DNA of 64,000 nt from Embiotoca jacksoni (Eukaryota > Chordata > Actinopteri > Embiotocidae), in NCBI GenBank assembly GCA_022577435.1, contig JAKOON010000103.1, positions 1 to 64,000 of the forward strand. The letters run 5' to 3'. Shown here one piece after another: positions 21,586 to 34,229 of the stretch. A program made the position numbers and the translations under genes. Each line of letters starts with the position of its first letter. Within the stretch, counting starts at the first letter, position 1. The notes under the pieces are model-generated. The model was not told the DNA's origin and searched no databases. It was given only the letters and a program-made list of their open reading frames with translations.

Positions 21586-24087
21586 CTCTTCCGTAAATCG
21601 ACGTAAACGGACCAGTTTAAAATCTCCCCACCGAAGCGCATGAATCTGGCAGCAACAGGCGCCGTCTTCAAAACAATTCAACATATTTTCACGTCTTAAC
21701 TGGCTGATTAAAAGATGAAATTTCAGCACTTAAATCGATCCAATTCCAAATTCTCCGCTCGCCGGAGACGCAGACGAGTTCAAACTGGACCTTCCCGTTT
21801 TCACGACATCAAACCAGCCAATGGTAAAAAGCCGATTTTCCAGCATGTGGATCACTGAACAGAGCTTTGATTAACACGACGTGGACTCGGTGTCCTCTGA
21901 TCACAGCTCTCGTTCAGACTCATTAACTCCCCCACAACCGCTTCAAATTGAGCAGCTTTGTTGTTGTTGGTTTTTTTTGTTTTTTTTATTTTAATGATCA
22001 AAATCTCCAGCGGTTTGGAAAATATCAGCTGGGTTTTTGGAGGCAGCTTTAGTCGAAGGCTCCGCTTCAGAAATCTTACTTTGAATATAAGAGCTCATAA
22101 TAACTTCAGATTTTTTTTTTTTGCTCCAAACCACATGTGGAGGGATAATCGCTCACAGAGGAGCTGTGATGTTGTGGTTGTGTTTCTTTTGTTTCTGCTT
22201 TAACAAGGAGAGCTGGGAAAACGTCTGAGGGAGATCTTGGAAGTGAAAAAGCACATAAAAGGCTTGAGGGGATCAAACAAAAGGTAAAATAGAGACTGAA
22301 TTTGACAGGATTTAGAATTTGCTAGAATTAAGAAACTTGAAATAGACGTTTGACAGCCCACTCATGAATTTAACATGAAAGTTACACTCCCGTGAGCCAT
22401 AAAACGATGTCTTCATCTATAAAATTGACCCGATATGAAAATAAATGAACAAATGATTGTTGGAAGTGCAGCATAAAGCTCCACTGATGAAGACAAACGT
22501 CAAAGCAAATCGTGTCAGAAATCACTTCTATATTTTTATTCACTTATTTTTTTTAGTTGTATAATAAATCAGGATTGCAGAGAAATATCAAAGATTACAT
22601 ATTTTGGGTCACTGTGTCATTTGGCGTGAGCGTAAACAAAGCATGGAAACCAAAAATATTCAATCTGAGGGCGCTGCGATTCCAATTTAATTGAATAAAT
22701 TTGACAGCACAAAGTAAATATTTTGCATTTATTAATGGTAAAATATATATCAGAAATTAAACCTATCAGTAAGAAAAAATAGAGAATAATTGAGTTTATG
22801 TTAATTCACCCCGTCCTGCAGCTGCTGAGGTCGAGTTCAACCTGATTTTAAACAAAGTCTTTTAACTGTTTGTTAACTTATAATGAAATGGTTAATGGCT
22901 TCAATTTAAGACATTTGCACCATTAAATGTACGAGCATAAATCAATTTGTTTATGTCCATTAAAATGAATAACATTTAATACAAAATTAAAATAAAACCA
23001 ATTTTAAATTAGCAAATTTGGTTTTAATGTCAACTTACTAAGAATATATTGGTACATTTTTCCAACACCCACAATTTCAGTTCACAAGCGAACCAGATTT
23101 CAGATTTGATATATAACCATTTGTACTAAAGTTAGGATGCACAAATCCAAAGATTTTATCTTGGAAGTTATCTAAATTATAGAAATTTCCTGTGATTTTG
23201 GTTCTGTTTAAAAAGAAAAAAACTGCAAAATGAGGTTAATTGTAATATTAATCGTTTGCCTAAACTCCGCCCACTTTAAATATGACAGCCAATGAACTTG
23301 CTGCTCGCTAAAACCCCTGATAAACACCGGCTGAATTCCTTAGCGGGACTTAATGAAGTCAGGGAACTGACCGACGTATGAGAATCTGGGAATCGAGACG
23401 AGTCCGATAAAAACTGACGGTGTTTCGACTGATAGCTATCTTCCAAATTATAACCAAATAAAACCCAAACGGTTCTCGGTAGTTTCACAAAGCACAAAAC
23501 CAGAAGGTTGTTGGACGAAGCACATCAGCCGCAGCTGTTGGACAAAATCAAATCTCTGGACAAATTAATGAGTGGACTCGAAATAAAGGACGGTAAAACA
23601 GCTGATGTGGCCTCAAGAAATCATGTTTAGTGTCGTTGTATGCAGATGATGTGGCTTTCTGAAACGAGATTTGTTTTTCCGTTGACGAGTCGAAGCTCGT
23701 GGTCTCGTGGACTTCTGCAGCGTTTTCAAAAAGCACGATGGACAAAACTCTGCTGGATCTAAACGGAACGAAAATGGACCTCGCGAGACTTTGAATTTTT
23801 ACGACGGATTCGCCGACGGACATTTTTAGTTTGCACGAGTTCGGCGGTCAGACGGGATTTTACCGGACAGCTTGGTGGATTTTTAAAGTGCAACGGTTGG
23901 AAAAAAAACAAACCAAAAAAAAGGACTGTTTTTAAGGGAGTTTCCAGGATTAACGACGAAATGGATTCAAAAAAAGACGTGATGGATTCTGCAGATAATT
24001 AGGATTTTTCCGATCGGCGCGGATTGAACAGCGTAACGGACGGGCGGATTTAACAGCACAAAGGATTTACCAGGGTACGGATGTCTG
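21586..24087. other. Intergenic, AT-rich, nothing recognised
   Basis: About 2.5 kb with low GC, T-rich runs near 21970 and 22110, and scattered short open frames. There is no splice-consistent homology and no array. Confidence 0.6.
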
Positions 24088-24102
24088 CCCCCCCCCCCCC
24101 CC
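24088..24102. repeat. poly(C)15
   Basis: Fifteen C in a row (poly-G on the other strand). Prone to assembly length error. Confidence 0.9.
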
Positions 24103-24388
24103 AAACCAACTTCCCCCGCAGAGTTTTAAATTTAAATGTCTGAAACTGTGGCGTCTGAGCTCGACACAAAAAACAAAAAAACAAAAAAAAATACCCCTTG
24201 AAATCTTCAGAGTTGTGACTTTTAAAAGAGTTTTTGGAAAAAAGTCCGGAGCGCCGAACTTCCTTCCGACCGAACGGACTTTTTTGGGGAAAGTTGTTCC
24301 TCTTCTGTTAGATCCAGCTTTGATGTTAATAATTGAGCCATACAAGAATTAATGGGCCTGCCTGCTTCTATACACTGTGTGTCCAGTG

Positions 24389-24389
<1 letters not shown>

Positions 24390-24459
<70 letters not shown>
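24390..24459. repeat. (TG)35 microsatellite
   Basis: Uninterrupted, followed by a (GAT)n patch at 24504-24533. Confidence 0.97.
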
Positions 24460-24460
<1 letters not shown>

Positions 24461-25419
24461 TGAAGATATAATGACGAAGAAATCAGCGGTGGTGATTATA
24501 AAATGATGATGATGATGATGATAATGATGATTACGATCGGGGGGCTGAAGACGATCTAATGACGATAATTGTTGATGTGAAAAAAACAAAAATAGCTTAA
24601 TTAGTATTATTATAATTATTATGCTAATGATTCAGTGCATTTTGAACCTTTTACCGTCCAGTCAGGGAAATTTGGTTTACAGACGTAAAGCACATAACAA
24701 CCCCCCCACCCCCCCTCACCCCTCCCCCTCCACATGTACAATAAACACTGTTAATGATTCAGACGTAATATTTAAAATTAAAAAATGTGGGTATTCGGAG
24801 GTTGTTGGTGAAAAACGGCGATTAAGATCGTAAACGGTGGCGGCGACGATTACGGCTCGGCACCAAACTGTGACGACTTTAAATCCTACTTCCTGTTTAC
24901 ACTGCTTCGGTTCTCTTGTGTTTTCTGATTGGACGATATTAAAAAAAAAAAAAAAAAAAAAATGGTTAACCTTGTCTGTTTATGTCCAATAGTTGGCGTC
25001 AAATTAAAGGAGATGTAGTGATTTAGCTGCACCATAAAGAAGACGATATAATAATATTTTTGCTTTGTGTGCAGTTTTCTTTCCTTCACAGTTCCTCGTT
25101 AAACCGACATTATTTGTGTGCTATCATAGTGAGAGAACGACTTTTAATGCCGTCCTCTTTACAATTTAACATCGCTGCTGAAAAACACGACGCCTGTTTT
25201 TTGGGGTTTTGTTGGCGTGTCAGCTGTGATGTGTTCGTCGCCCCCTGCTGAGGTTTCAACTCGCCAGCTGCTGCCGACATCTGCAGACGGCGACAAAGTC
25301 GTCCAGAGGAACCGGGACTGTTTCTGACAAACCCTCCCAGGACCTCCTTCTTCTGACTCCATCATTAAAACCGGAGTCACTTTGATGTTTGGATTTCGTA
25401 GTAAAAGTTTTGGTTCCGG
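24460..25419. other. Intergenic, nothing recognised
   Basis: Contains (GAT)n near 24504, C-rich words at 24700-24730 and an A run at 24940-24961. No gene was seen. Confidence 0.6.
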
Positions 25420-25504
<85 letters not shown>

Positions 25505-25522
25505 TGCGTGTGTGTGTGCGCG
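25420..25522. repeat. (TG)n array with CGCG tail
   Basis: About 40 TG units ending in CGCGTGCG and GCGCG, alternating purine-pyrimidine throughout and so Z-DNA-prone. Confidence 0.96.
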
Positions 25523-25701
25523 TCGAGAAACGCGACGCTGTTGATGGTCGTCGGGTTTCCATGGAAACAGCGTGAATGTCAGGTGGCCCGCTTTTTTTAC
25601 GAAATATGTCACGAGAAATCGCAGCAGCTGAAGAAGAAGAAGAAGAAGAGCGAGCCGAGTGTGAGGATTCAAACCGGCAACCCCGCAGAGCCATGACAGC
25701 A

Positions 25702-25703
<2 letters not shown>

Positions 25704-25775
<72 letters not shown>
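25704..25775. repeat. (GT)36 microsatellite
   Basis: Second of four TG arrays in the cluster 25420-26143, all in the same orientation. Confidence 0.97.
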
Positions 25776-25778
<3 letters not shown>

Positions 25779-25861
25779 CAACGTGTCTCTCAGCTTCATC
25801 CGCTGTGATGAATGACTCCACTGTTTTTCCGACAGCGTCATGGGAAATCACACTGTGGATA

Positions 25862-25863
<2 letters not shown>

Positions 25864-25921
<58 letters not shown>

Positions 25922-25923
25922 AC
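25864..25923. repeat. (GT)n with CGCACGCGC tail
   Basis: Third array of the cluster, flowing directly into a family E core. Confidence 0.96.
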
Positions 25924-25924
25924 G

Positions 25925-26082
25925 CGCTTGTATTGCTAACCTTGCGAGGACATAGATCTGTTTGTGTCGACTTGAGTTCCTTTAATGGACAAAAAACACA
26001 AGTGTTTATGATGTAAATCATTAAGTGTGTTGAGGTCACAATAAATCTACAGGAAATGAATGCAAGTCAATGTGATGTCCAC

Positions 26083-26085
<3 letters not shown>
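25925..26085. repeat. Dispersed repeat family E between two TG arrays
   Basis: Holds CTTGCGAGGACA at the left and AGGAAATGAATGCAAGTCAA then TGTGATGTCC at the right. The right part is the same wording as at 40252-40285. Confidence 0.7.

Positions 26086-26143
<58 letters not shown>
26085..26143. repeat. (GT)29 microsatellite
   Basis: Fourth TG array of the cluster. Confidence 0.97.
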
Positions 26144-26145
<2 letters not shown>

Positions 26146-26419
26146 TAATGGGACTCTGAAACATTGTGACAGAGAGAGACGGAGACAGAAGAGTCCTCTG
26201 GTCTTTTATGAATGGAAGGACAGTCGGCCCGTTTACTACAGAACCAAACTGAACCTGTCGGGGAAGAGCTGGAGGATGAGGATGAGGAGGGAGGAAGGAT
26301 ACAGGAGAGGGCTCGAGGATGAACATGAGGAGTCAAACCGAAACGTTTCATTCTTGATTGAAGTTACATTAAAGACGTTTTAGTGAAAGTCTGATGAGGA
26401 AACAGTGGAAGGAAGCGAT

Positions 26420-26478
26420 GAAAGGAAAGAGAACGGAGGGAGGAAGGAAGGAAGGAAGGAAGGAAGGAAGGAAGGAAG
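26420..26478. repeat. (GGAA)n array
   Basis: About 11 GGAA/AAGG units within a purine-rich tract of 26390-26590. GGAA tandem runs resemble ETS-site clusters. Confidence 0.92.
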
Positions 26479-26589
26479 CAAGAGGGAGGTAAAACTAACG
26501 AGAGGACAGATGTAAAGACAGAAAACGGGGGAATGAAGTGAAGAAGAGGGCGGAGACGAAGGCTGAGGAGGAAGAGGAGGAGGCGGAGC

Positions 26590-27180
26590 TACGGCAGCGT
26601 TGTGTAGGACGTTATTATTCTAAATGTCTTCTGTCTTTTCAGAGGAATCCCATTTTAGATAACACACAGTTTAATGGAGGACAGGAAGACAGAGGGCAAG
26701 AGACGGGGAAAAGTGTAATTCATTTTCTGATAACAAGCATAATCCCCGGTTGCCGCAGTAACGGCCTGACTACAGTTAGTGGAGTTGGTTGTTTTCGTTC
26801 ACACTAAAATAATGAAAGTGTTCTCCGTGACTGCTGAGCTGCAGTATTGGATCGTAAATATTCAACTCCGACTTCATCCTGTATTATTGAATCATGTTCG
26901 ACTTTAATAGGAATATTTATTTAAAGCTGCAGCGTCGCAGTTCAGAGCGCTAACGAGGCTACGGGGAGTTTACCGTTTGAGTCGGGAGACAAAAGGACAC
27001 TTTTAATTTGGTAAAACTAAAACATTACCGGAGTGAAAAAGAATTAGCAAAAACAAAAAAGTTTGTTTTGTTGGCGGTGAGAAAGTCGCCCGTTTTCAAC
27101 GAGCCGTGAGTGAACGCATTGAGAGTCTAACCACGAGCTAACGAAGCTAACAAACAGAGAAACCTCCTTTACGTCCTTTT
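26590..27180. other. Intergenic, nothing recognised
   Basis: Mixed-composition sequence between the GGAA array and the 9-bp minisatellite. No gene or known repeat was seen. Confidence 0.6.
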
Positions 27181-27242
27181 ACGTGTTGCAGCAGCTCCGT
27201 CGCCCCGGCAACGCTCTTCTGTTCGCGGCTTGTTTGTTGTCC

Positions 27243-27520
27243 GATGTTTCCGTCGTTTCCAATGTTTCCGTCGTTTCCGATGTTTCCGATGTTTCCGTCG
27301 TTTCCGATGTTTCCGTCGTTTCCGTCGTTTCCGATGTTTCCGTCGTTTCCGATGTTTCCGTCGTTTCCGTCGTTTCCGATGTTTCCGTCGTTTCCGTCGT
27401 TTCCGATGTTTCCGTCGTTTCCGATGTTTCCGTCGTTTCCGTCGTTTCCGATGTTTCCGTCGTTTCCGATGTTTCCGTCGTTTCCGATGTTTCCGATGTT
27501 TCCGATGTTTCCAATGTTTC
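27243..27520. repeat. 9-bp minisatellite of two alternating monomers
   Basis: About 31 units, either GATGTTTCC or GTCGTTTCC, with rare AATGTTTCC. Because 9 is a multiple of 3, all frames stay open, giving low-complexity frames on both strands that are not genes. In the interior the GTC monomer occurs singly or in pairs between single GAT monomers. Confidence 0.95.
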
Positions 27521-27779
27521 ATGGTCTTCGAGTTCGAGCCGAGACTCCCGGCAGGACGGACGGACGGCGTGACACGGACTCCAGCTGTCCAGCTGTGTCT
27601 TTGTGTCTTTGTGTGTTTGTGTGTTTGTGTGTTTCCTGTTTACTGAATGAACATCGGCTCAGTTGTTTTTTTTTTTTATATATATTTTGGAATAATTAGA
27701 AAATCCTCCGCGACCTCTGAGGAAACTTTTTTGTTTACGAGGAAAATCAGTTTGGCTTCGCAAGAGAGAGTCACACCAG

Positions 27780-27845
<66 letters not shown>
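27780..27845. repeat. (TG)33 microsatellite
   Basis: Followed by about 90 bp of CT-rich sequence. Paired with the CA array at 27996. Confidence 0.97.
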
Positions 27846-27846
<1 letters not shown>

Positions 27847-27992
27847 TCCTCCTCACCTCCTTCCCCTCCTCCTCTCTCCTCTCCTCTCTCCTCTCTCCCG
27901 TCTCCTCTTTTCTCCTCCTAATCCGACTCTCTCCTCTCTTCTCGCTGGTTCATTTCAATATGAATGAAAGTTGAGCTGATTTTCCTCAGGGC

Positions 27993-27995
<3 letters not shown>

Positions 27996-28041
<46 letters not shown>
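27996..28041. repeat. (CA)23 microsatellite
   Basis: Right arm of a TG-core-CA pair with a 150-bp spacer. Confidence 0.97.
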
Positions 28042-28045
<4 letters not shown>

Positions 28046-28139
28046 TATTAATTTGCATTTTTTCATCTCTGCAAACTGAATTAATTAAATTTCTGTTCGG
28101 CTTCATTCACATTAAGACACCAGAACTGGACGCAAGGAT

Positions 28140-28265
28140 TTATGTGTGTATGTGTGTGTGTGTCTGTCTCTTTCTATACTTATGGGGACCTATTTTGTGG
28201 GAAAACCCATATTTATGAGGACAAAAACACATTTTGAGGACATTTAAAGGGCAATTTTTGAGGGT
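28140..28265. repeat. Possible family E fragment
   Basis: A short TG run, then ACTTATGGGGACC and repeated TGAGGACA words. It resembles the GGGGAC end of family E, but the AAGTCAAT core is missing. Confidence 0.45.
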
Positions 28266-28380
28266 TAACAGTCAGGTTTGTCTCCGGTTCGAGGATGAGG
28301 AACTCAGTCGTGGTGGTTTTAGGTGAGAGTCCAGGGAATGCAGTGTGTCCACGAGAGTCCTCACACAGATAGAGAGACCA

Positions 28381-28382
<2 letters not shown>

Positions 28383-28445
<63 letters not shown>
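28383..28445. repeat. (GT)31 microsatellite
   Basis: 89 bp from the next TG array. Confidence 0.97.
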
Positions 28446-28447
<2 letters not shown>

Positions 28448-28531
28448 CAGGCAGCAGAAATCCCCTGGCACAAGTACATTGGTTACAGTTTGAATCAGCT
28501 CACCTGTAGGTGACACCGCCCACACACAGAG

Positions 28532-28534
<3 letters not shown>

Positions 28535-28591
<57 letters not shown>
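28535..28591. repeat. (GT)28 microsatellite
   Basis: Preceded by CACACACA and a GA patch. Confidence 0.97.
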
Positions 28592-28592
<1 letters not shown>

Positions 28593-29775
28593 CCTTTATT
28601 TCTGTCTAATGAGAGAAGAGTCGCAGCAGTGCCCTCCAACTGCTCCGTATTATTCCCTTTCACCATGGCAACAAAGAATCCTGGACTCCGATTGGCCCGA
28701 GGTTTTTTTTTTTTTTTTTTTTTTTATCAATTCAAATATCGGATTTAATATCAGAGTATTTATTTCATACCTTTTTGAACTAACAACGAGGGACGTGACA
28801 GAAGTTAAATATACGTTAACAAACGTTTAATTGACATCAGAAATTGCACGTCGACATATTTTTTGGCACAAACGGACCCATTAACAGATTAGAGCAGACA
28901 AATCGTTTCCAATGAAAAGACAAACATTCATCTGGATGGAAAAACGTTTATGCGATGTGAAATTACACTTAATCAAAATAAAACGTCAGAATAATTCAAA
29001 CATGGCTCTTTAAACACATTAAAACTCATTAGGACCTTTTTAGCTGCACAAAATTTGATTTTTAGATTTTTTTTTTTTTTTTAATCTGCAAAGTTTGGAT
29101 TTTACAGCACTTAAGAATGAGGATAATAAACATTAGTTTGTCCAACGCATCGATGGGTCAGTAAAACTTTACGGGCCAAATCAGTCAAATTTTAGCCGCA
29201 CAAAAATAGGTCATTTTGAGAAAATGGAAGAGATCATTAGTTTGCGATTTGTTTGCTATTTTGACAGAATTAAAGGGTTAAAATTGTGGGGACCATAAAG
29301 ACGTTGGAAAATAGTACGAAATTGATTTATATTATTAATATTTTAATTTATATTGTAGTTAACGTGAAAACGTTGTTGGCATCGTTAGCTTCCCTCATGA
29401 GGACATTTTAACATCCACTTTTACAGATTTCTGGACACATGCAGGTCAAATGTAGTAAAACTGAACGTTCCTGTGTTTTTGTGCACTTCTGAAAATCCAT
29501 TCACACAAACACGCGAGGCTGCACGTTAACGTGGTGGAGTCTCGGCGTCGGACGCAAACACACACGGTGGCACAAACACTTCACTTCACTTCATGGAGGA
29601 AAATAGATGAAGAAAAAAAATCCTGGGAAAACTTCCAAAATGCGAAGCACGCACGCGGAGAGGAGCGCTGCTTGTTTCGGAGCTTTTGCAGATTTGTCTC
29701 CTGTTTTGTCGGAAACGTCTTTTACATAAAAAGTCTTCAGGCGCATTTGAAGTGCAAAACAATCCACAGACAGAC

Positions 29776-29779
<4 letters not shown>
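28592..29779. other. Intergenic AT-rich stretch
   Basis: T runs at 28703-28725 and 29070-29083. Otherwise unique-looking AT-rich sequence with no gene. Confidence 0.6.

Positions 29780-29868
<89 letters not shown>
29780..29868. repeat. (TG)44 microsatellite
   Basis: One of the longest uninterrupted TG arrays here. Confidence 0.97.
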
Positions 29869-29871
<3 letters not shown>

Positions 29872-29989
29872 ATGTCTCCCTCATTTCCATCTTCCTCTCG
29901 TCGATGCGGCTCGAGGTCGAATACTTATTACAGTAAATAACACTGAACTTAAAATACACGTCAGACCGGTTTGCATCAAGTCCCCCTTT

Positions 29990-30027
29990 TGTTGTTGTTG
30001 TTGTTGTGTTGTTGTTGTTGTTGTTGG
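29990..30027. repeat. (TTG)n triplet array
   Basis: About 12 TTG units with one GTG break, followed by GGGGG. Confidence 0.93.
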
Positions 30028-30707
30028 GGGTCAAAAAAAGTGACATTCCACAGGTTTTAATGTAAAATAGCGTTAAAAAAAACAACAACAAACAATTATA
30101 AAAACCACCAAAGTCAAATTAGTTTATAAATGAATGAAATACTTCATATCAAGTAGATAAATGTCACTCCAGGCGTTTAATTTGATTCCGCGTTATTCGC
30201 AAACAGAAGCTAGAATTTTTATTTTTTTAGGACGTAGAAGGTCAACAAATCAGAGATCAAATGTTTGTGAAATTAATGTAGAAGTTTCGGAGAAACTGCT
30301 GCGTTCAAATCCAGGTCGTCATATTCTGTGCATTTGCACGTTAATTTAAAAATGTAAACATTTTTCTGACCTTTTATTGTCTGATTCCGTCGTTTTCACC
30401 CGAAAGAACTCTCGACTGACTCCACGTTAAATAAATCAGTCGATAGCGAGCGTTGAATCCAGGAACCAATCAGGAGTGAGACGGAGAGCGAGGAGGGAGT
30501 CTTAGAGGCAAATGGAAATGTTTAGAGGAAATTGGTTGTTTCCTCGAGACAAGTTGAATACTCTGAAAATGACAGACTGTGAGTTTGTGTGTTTGTGAGT
30601 GTGTAGTAATTATATCAGCAGTCACGGCTGATGGATGATTGAGCTTCTATCTGCAGCCCGAGGGGTCCCTGAACGCACCGCAGCACTATTAATCTGACAT
30701 CACTACA

Positions 30708-30757
<50 letters not shown>

Positions 30758-31780
30758 CAACAGTTTAAAGAAAGTTACGACGTCAAACTAACTTCAGTGT
30801 GTGAAGTCGGTCGGGATTGAAGCGCGTCACCGTGCGAGATGTTCAGCGGCAGTTCAAAGCTTCTGCAGCTCGATGTGTGCTGGTTTTAATTCAACGTGAT
30901 CACAGGCGTGTGCGTCTCAGACAGACGTCCAATCCTGTCTGTCCTCACAATCAGCAGCTGTCGGCGCTTTTTATTTATTTTATTTTTAATCTACTCACCT
31001 CCGCAACTCGATGGCGGGGAAAAAAAACACAGGATTTGTAAGATGAAGAACAAGAGTACAAGTGTATTACTCGTGTAGAGATCGTAGCCCTCACGCTCGC
31101 TGCAGGGTGCTTTTTATTTTTTAATAGAATCAAATTTTTAGTTGGGTTTGAATGATTTAAAGCGGATTTAAAAAAAAAAAATTTGTCTGCACTGTTCTTT
31201 ATGTTTAGCAGCTCCTTTAAACCTTCAGCTGAGGTGCAGACACAAAACTATACATGCTGTATTTTTAGCATCGAGCGCATTTAATTGTTTTTTATGAGGT
31301 TAAAAAACATATTTTTACTGGAGGAGGGAATGCAGCTCCAACAGCAGCAGCCCTTTTCTGCATTAACACTTAAAGTAGACAAAATATATGTAAGATTTTC
31401 AGTTTAAAACAATTCAAATTTAGTAGACATTATATACAAAATGTGAAGAAACAATAAAGACTTCTATGTATTGTGTTGAACATGGTCGAGTCTCCCTTTT
31501 GTGTAATACCACTCTTTACCTCAAGAGGCGATCGTGAGTCACTCGAGCGTCCAGTCCACCATGTGAGGAAGAAGAAGAGCTGTTTAGTTTCCTGTTTGTT
31601 GATACACAAGTCAGACCAGTTAGAGTATAGCTATCTTAGTTAGCTCGTCTTTTAGAAAACTGGCGCAATTTTAGCGATCAATGGCGATCAGTTTACGAAC
31701 TTGTTATCACGAGGCCAGATGGTTTGGAAACGTTAGCTATAAGTTTTATACGTTACAGGATTCTGGCAGAGGTGAAGAAG
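30028..31780. other. Intergenic, one TG array, otherwise nothing recognised
   Basis: AT-rich sequence with a (TG)23 array at 30711-30757. AATAAA words near 31450 have no associated gene. Confidence 0.6.
30711..30757. repeat. (TG)23 microsatellite
   Basis: Isolated uninterrupted array. Confidence 0.97.
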
Positions 31781-31789
31781 GACGTTCTG

Positions 31790-31985
31790 GTACGATGCTG
31801 CCCCCTATTGTTCGGAGTGTGAAGTACAGATTAGATAGAGCTTTTTGCCAAGTAGCATCACTATTTGAGTCTTTCTGGAGCCAGCCCCTTGTGGCTCTCT
31901 GTGGTATTGCACTTTAAGCCATTGGTTTTGCTTTTCAGACCCGGAAACTACATTTATATGCATAATAAATATATTTTTACAGACT
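31790..31985 (+). repeat. Diverged family A fragment
   Basis: GAGTCTTTCTGGAGCC then CCTTGTGGCTCTCTGTGGTA and TTGCACTTTAAGCC parallel the 3' part of family A at 54160-54220. Confidence 0.5.
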
Positions 31986-32404
31986 GCTCCTTTCGTTTAA
32001 TATTCACACAAACAACAGCAACTGCCTTGTTTCCAATACTAAATATGAGAAGTTACTGTCGCAGCGAAGACGTGATATTAAGTACTTTTTTTCCTGTCAG
32101 AGTTGAAGACCTCCTGTAAGAGCGGGTTCATTAATCATACATGAAATCAAACTCAGAGAGCCTTAAGTGCACCTCTTAGCAAGTCTGATTTGGTTCTGAA
32201 TAAGTGCACTTCAACGTGTCAAAGAAGAAAAATAATTATAAACAGCCGAGCTTCGTCGTCGCGTTTTAATTTTTTTTTTTTTTTTGCATCCAATGCAACG
32301 CGTCTCTCTAATGAGCGGTTTCAGCCTCTCGTCCTCGTAAAAGGTTCGAGAGACAGGAAAAACGAAACCTTCTATTCTCCTGCTGTCCCACTGAAACACT
32401 CCTC

Positions 32405-32405
<1 letters not shown>

Positions 32406-32488
<83 letters not shown>
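32406..32488. repeat. (GT)41 microsatellite
   Basis: Left array of cassette D copy 1. Confidence 0.97.
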
Positions 32489-32490
<2 letters not shown>

Positions 32491-32593
32491 TGACAGTTAT
32501 TACCATATCAATAGTTCTCTCCTCCTTCCACCCACTTCTTCTCTGTCTTTCTGTCGGGATGTAATTGTGGCTGATAATCAGATGAGCTCCATT

Positions 32594-32596
<3 letters not shown>

Positions 32597-32684
<88 letters not shown>

Positions 32685-32685
32685 G

Positions 32686-32724
<39 letters not shown>
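32597..32724. repeat. (CA)n with GCACGC interruptions
   Basis: About 128 bp. Right array of cassette D copy 1. Confidence 0.96.
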
Positions 32725-32725
<1 letters not shown>

Positions 32726-33244
32726 GGGAACAAAACAAATCCAGTCGTTTCACAGGGAACGAGAGATTTGAGAGCAGAGAACTTGCAAAATGACAAACAC
32801 ACCGTTCTCCTGATTTTTTTTTTCCTCCTCCAGATAATTTTAAAAATGAATTTCAGAAACCTGAAAGTGAAGTTTGTCACCTCCCGCTGCTGAGCTCGAC
32901 TCCGTCAGCTCCCAACTCTAATTTTAAAATATTATATTCTTAAAGTGCGTCTTCGGCTGTGATCAGCAGCCTGTGGCGTTTTTTTTAGAGCTACAACATT
33001 AACTTCCACTCAATGTTGGGGAATTGTTCAAGAATCGAAACCTTTTCTAGTCATCACACTTTTTCAACTAGTAGGTTTCATTTCTGCCTAAAATCATAAT
33101 TTTATCATTTGTGCAACATGAGAGCAGAAAACGCCCCACAAAAAAAAAAAAACGTTTAATGGGATAACAGGATAAGAGGACCAGGGGCCAAAGGGTCAGA
33201 GGTCAACTGGTTCACAGCTGGTGTTTGAAGCACAGACTGGATAT

Positions 33245-33700
33245 AAAAGTGTTCGTAGCTTCCCGGGTTGGAAAAATGGTTCCGATGCAGAAGTGTCTTC
33301 AGCTGCAATACCACCAAGTGCCACTAGAGGTCAGCTCCAAAAAGCCTCCGGCTCCATAGACTCCCATTCAACTTCTGTCATCAAATCCAAAGTGAATAAA
33401 ATGTGTCCATCAGTTATCTCGGTGTTGTTAGCTAAAGTCACTCCTTCTTATTAGTTTTCTGGAGGTCCATCTGAAAATAATCCCTCATTCATTAGAAAAG
33501 AAGATTCAAGAAGACCTGTTTTTGGGGGCGTGTCTGTTTGATTAACAGGCCTGTGGTGCAGTTAGGTTTCCGCTATAGGTGGGCGGGGCATAGCATAGCT
33601 GGCTCCTCCCCTAGTTCGTCCAAATATGGTCACTTCAGGTTCCAACATAGCAACATGGCGACAGCCCGAAATGCCGACCTTGAAGGCTTCAGAAAGTTTC
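33245..33700 (-). repeat. Dispersed repeat family A, near full-length reverse copy
   Basis: Reverse complement of the 11470-12000 copy with few differences, including GACTCCCATTCAACTTCTG and CCACTAGAGGTCAGCTCC. High similarity suggests recent spread. Confidence 0.85.
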
Positions 33701-33714
33701 AAAAGTAATTTACT

Positions 33715-34200
33715 GCAGAGAAATAGATGAAAACCTCAGAGACTCAAACCAACTACAGAGACACAAAGAAATACAAATAAAGATAAAATGATTGGGAAGA
33801 GACAAAAAAAACTAGCCCAAGGAGGTAAACAAAATAAACACAAATAGATATAAAAACCACTTCAAAACAGACAAAAACGACTGCAGAGACGCACAAACTG
33901 ACCAAAATCTCAGAATACCCGCAAAGAGACTCTGAGCGACTACAAAAGAGAAGTGAACCGCCCATGAAGTAGGGCACCAAACAAACACAGACGCAAAACG
34001 ACTACAAAGGACACGACAGATCGACAAGATGCAGAGCGACTGCAAAAAAGGAACAACCAGAAACAGACGGATTCAACGAGAAGACGAAAAGAACACAAGC
34101 AGACGCAAAACTGAGAGAAAAACCACAGAAACAGACAGAAAGGAGTGAAAATAGACTCAAAATGAAGCCAAACAAGAGCGAAAACAAAAGAGAAGCAGGA
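33715..34200. repeat. Degenerate family F tandem repeat
   Basis: Repeated words such as AGACGCAAAACGACTACAAA and CAGAGACACAAAGAAATAC at about 20-bp spacing. The monomer is related to 39290-39625 and, on the other strand, to 59570-60150. Confidence 0.65.
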
Positions 34201-34229
34201 AAAAGGAGCCCAGAGAGGCTCGAAACCGA

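Larger units (their letters stand above)
32290..32724 (+). repeat. Dispersed cassette D (TG-core-CA), copy 1
   Basis: Order: left flank with TTCTATTCTCCTGCTGTC, TG array, about 108-bp core (TTACCATATCAATAGTT … CCCACTTCTT … TGTAATTGTGGCTGAT), CA array. The reverse complement of 60740-61010 carries the same left flank and core. Homology does not continue past the CA side. Confidence 0.75.

Noticed and set aside
27183..27699. Several overlapping open frames around the 9-bp minisatellite
   Set aside because: A repeat whose period is a multiple of three leaves several frames open at once. Val-Ser, Phe-Pro and Thr-Glu repeats are composition artefacts.
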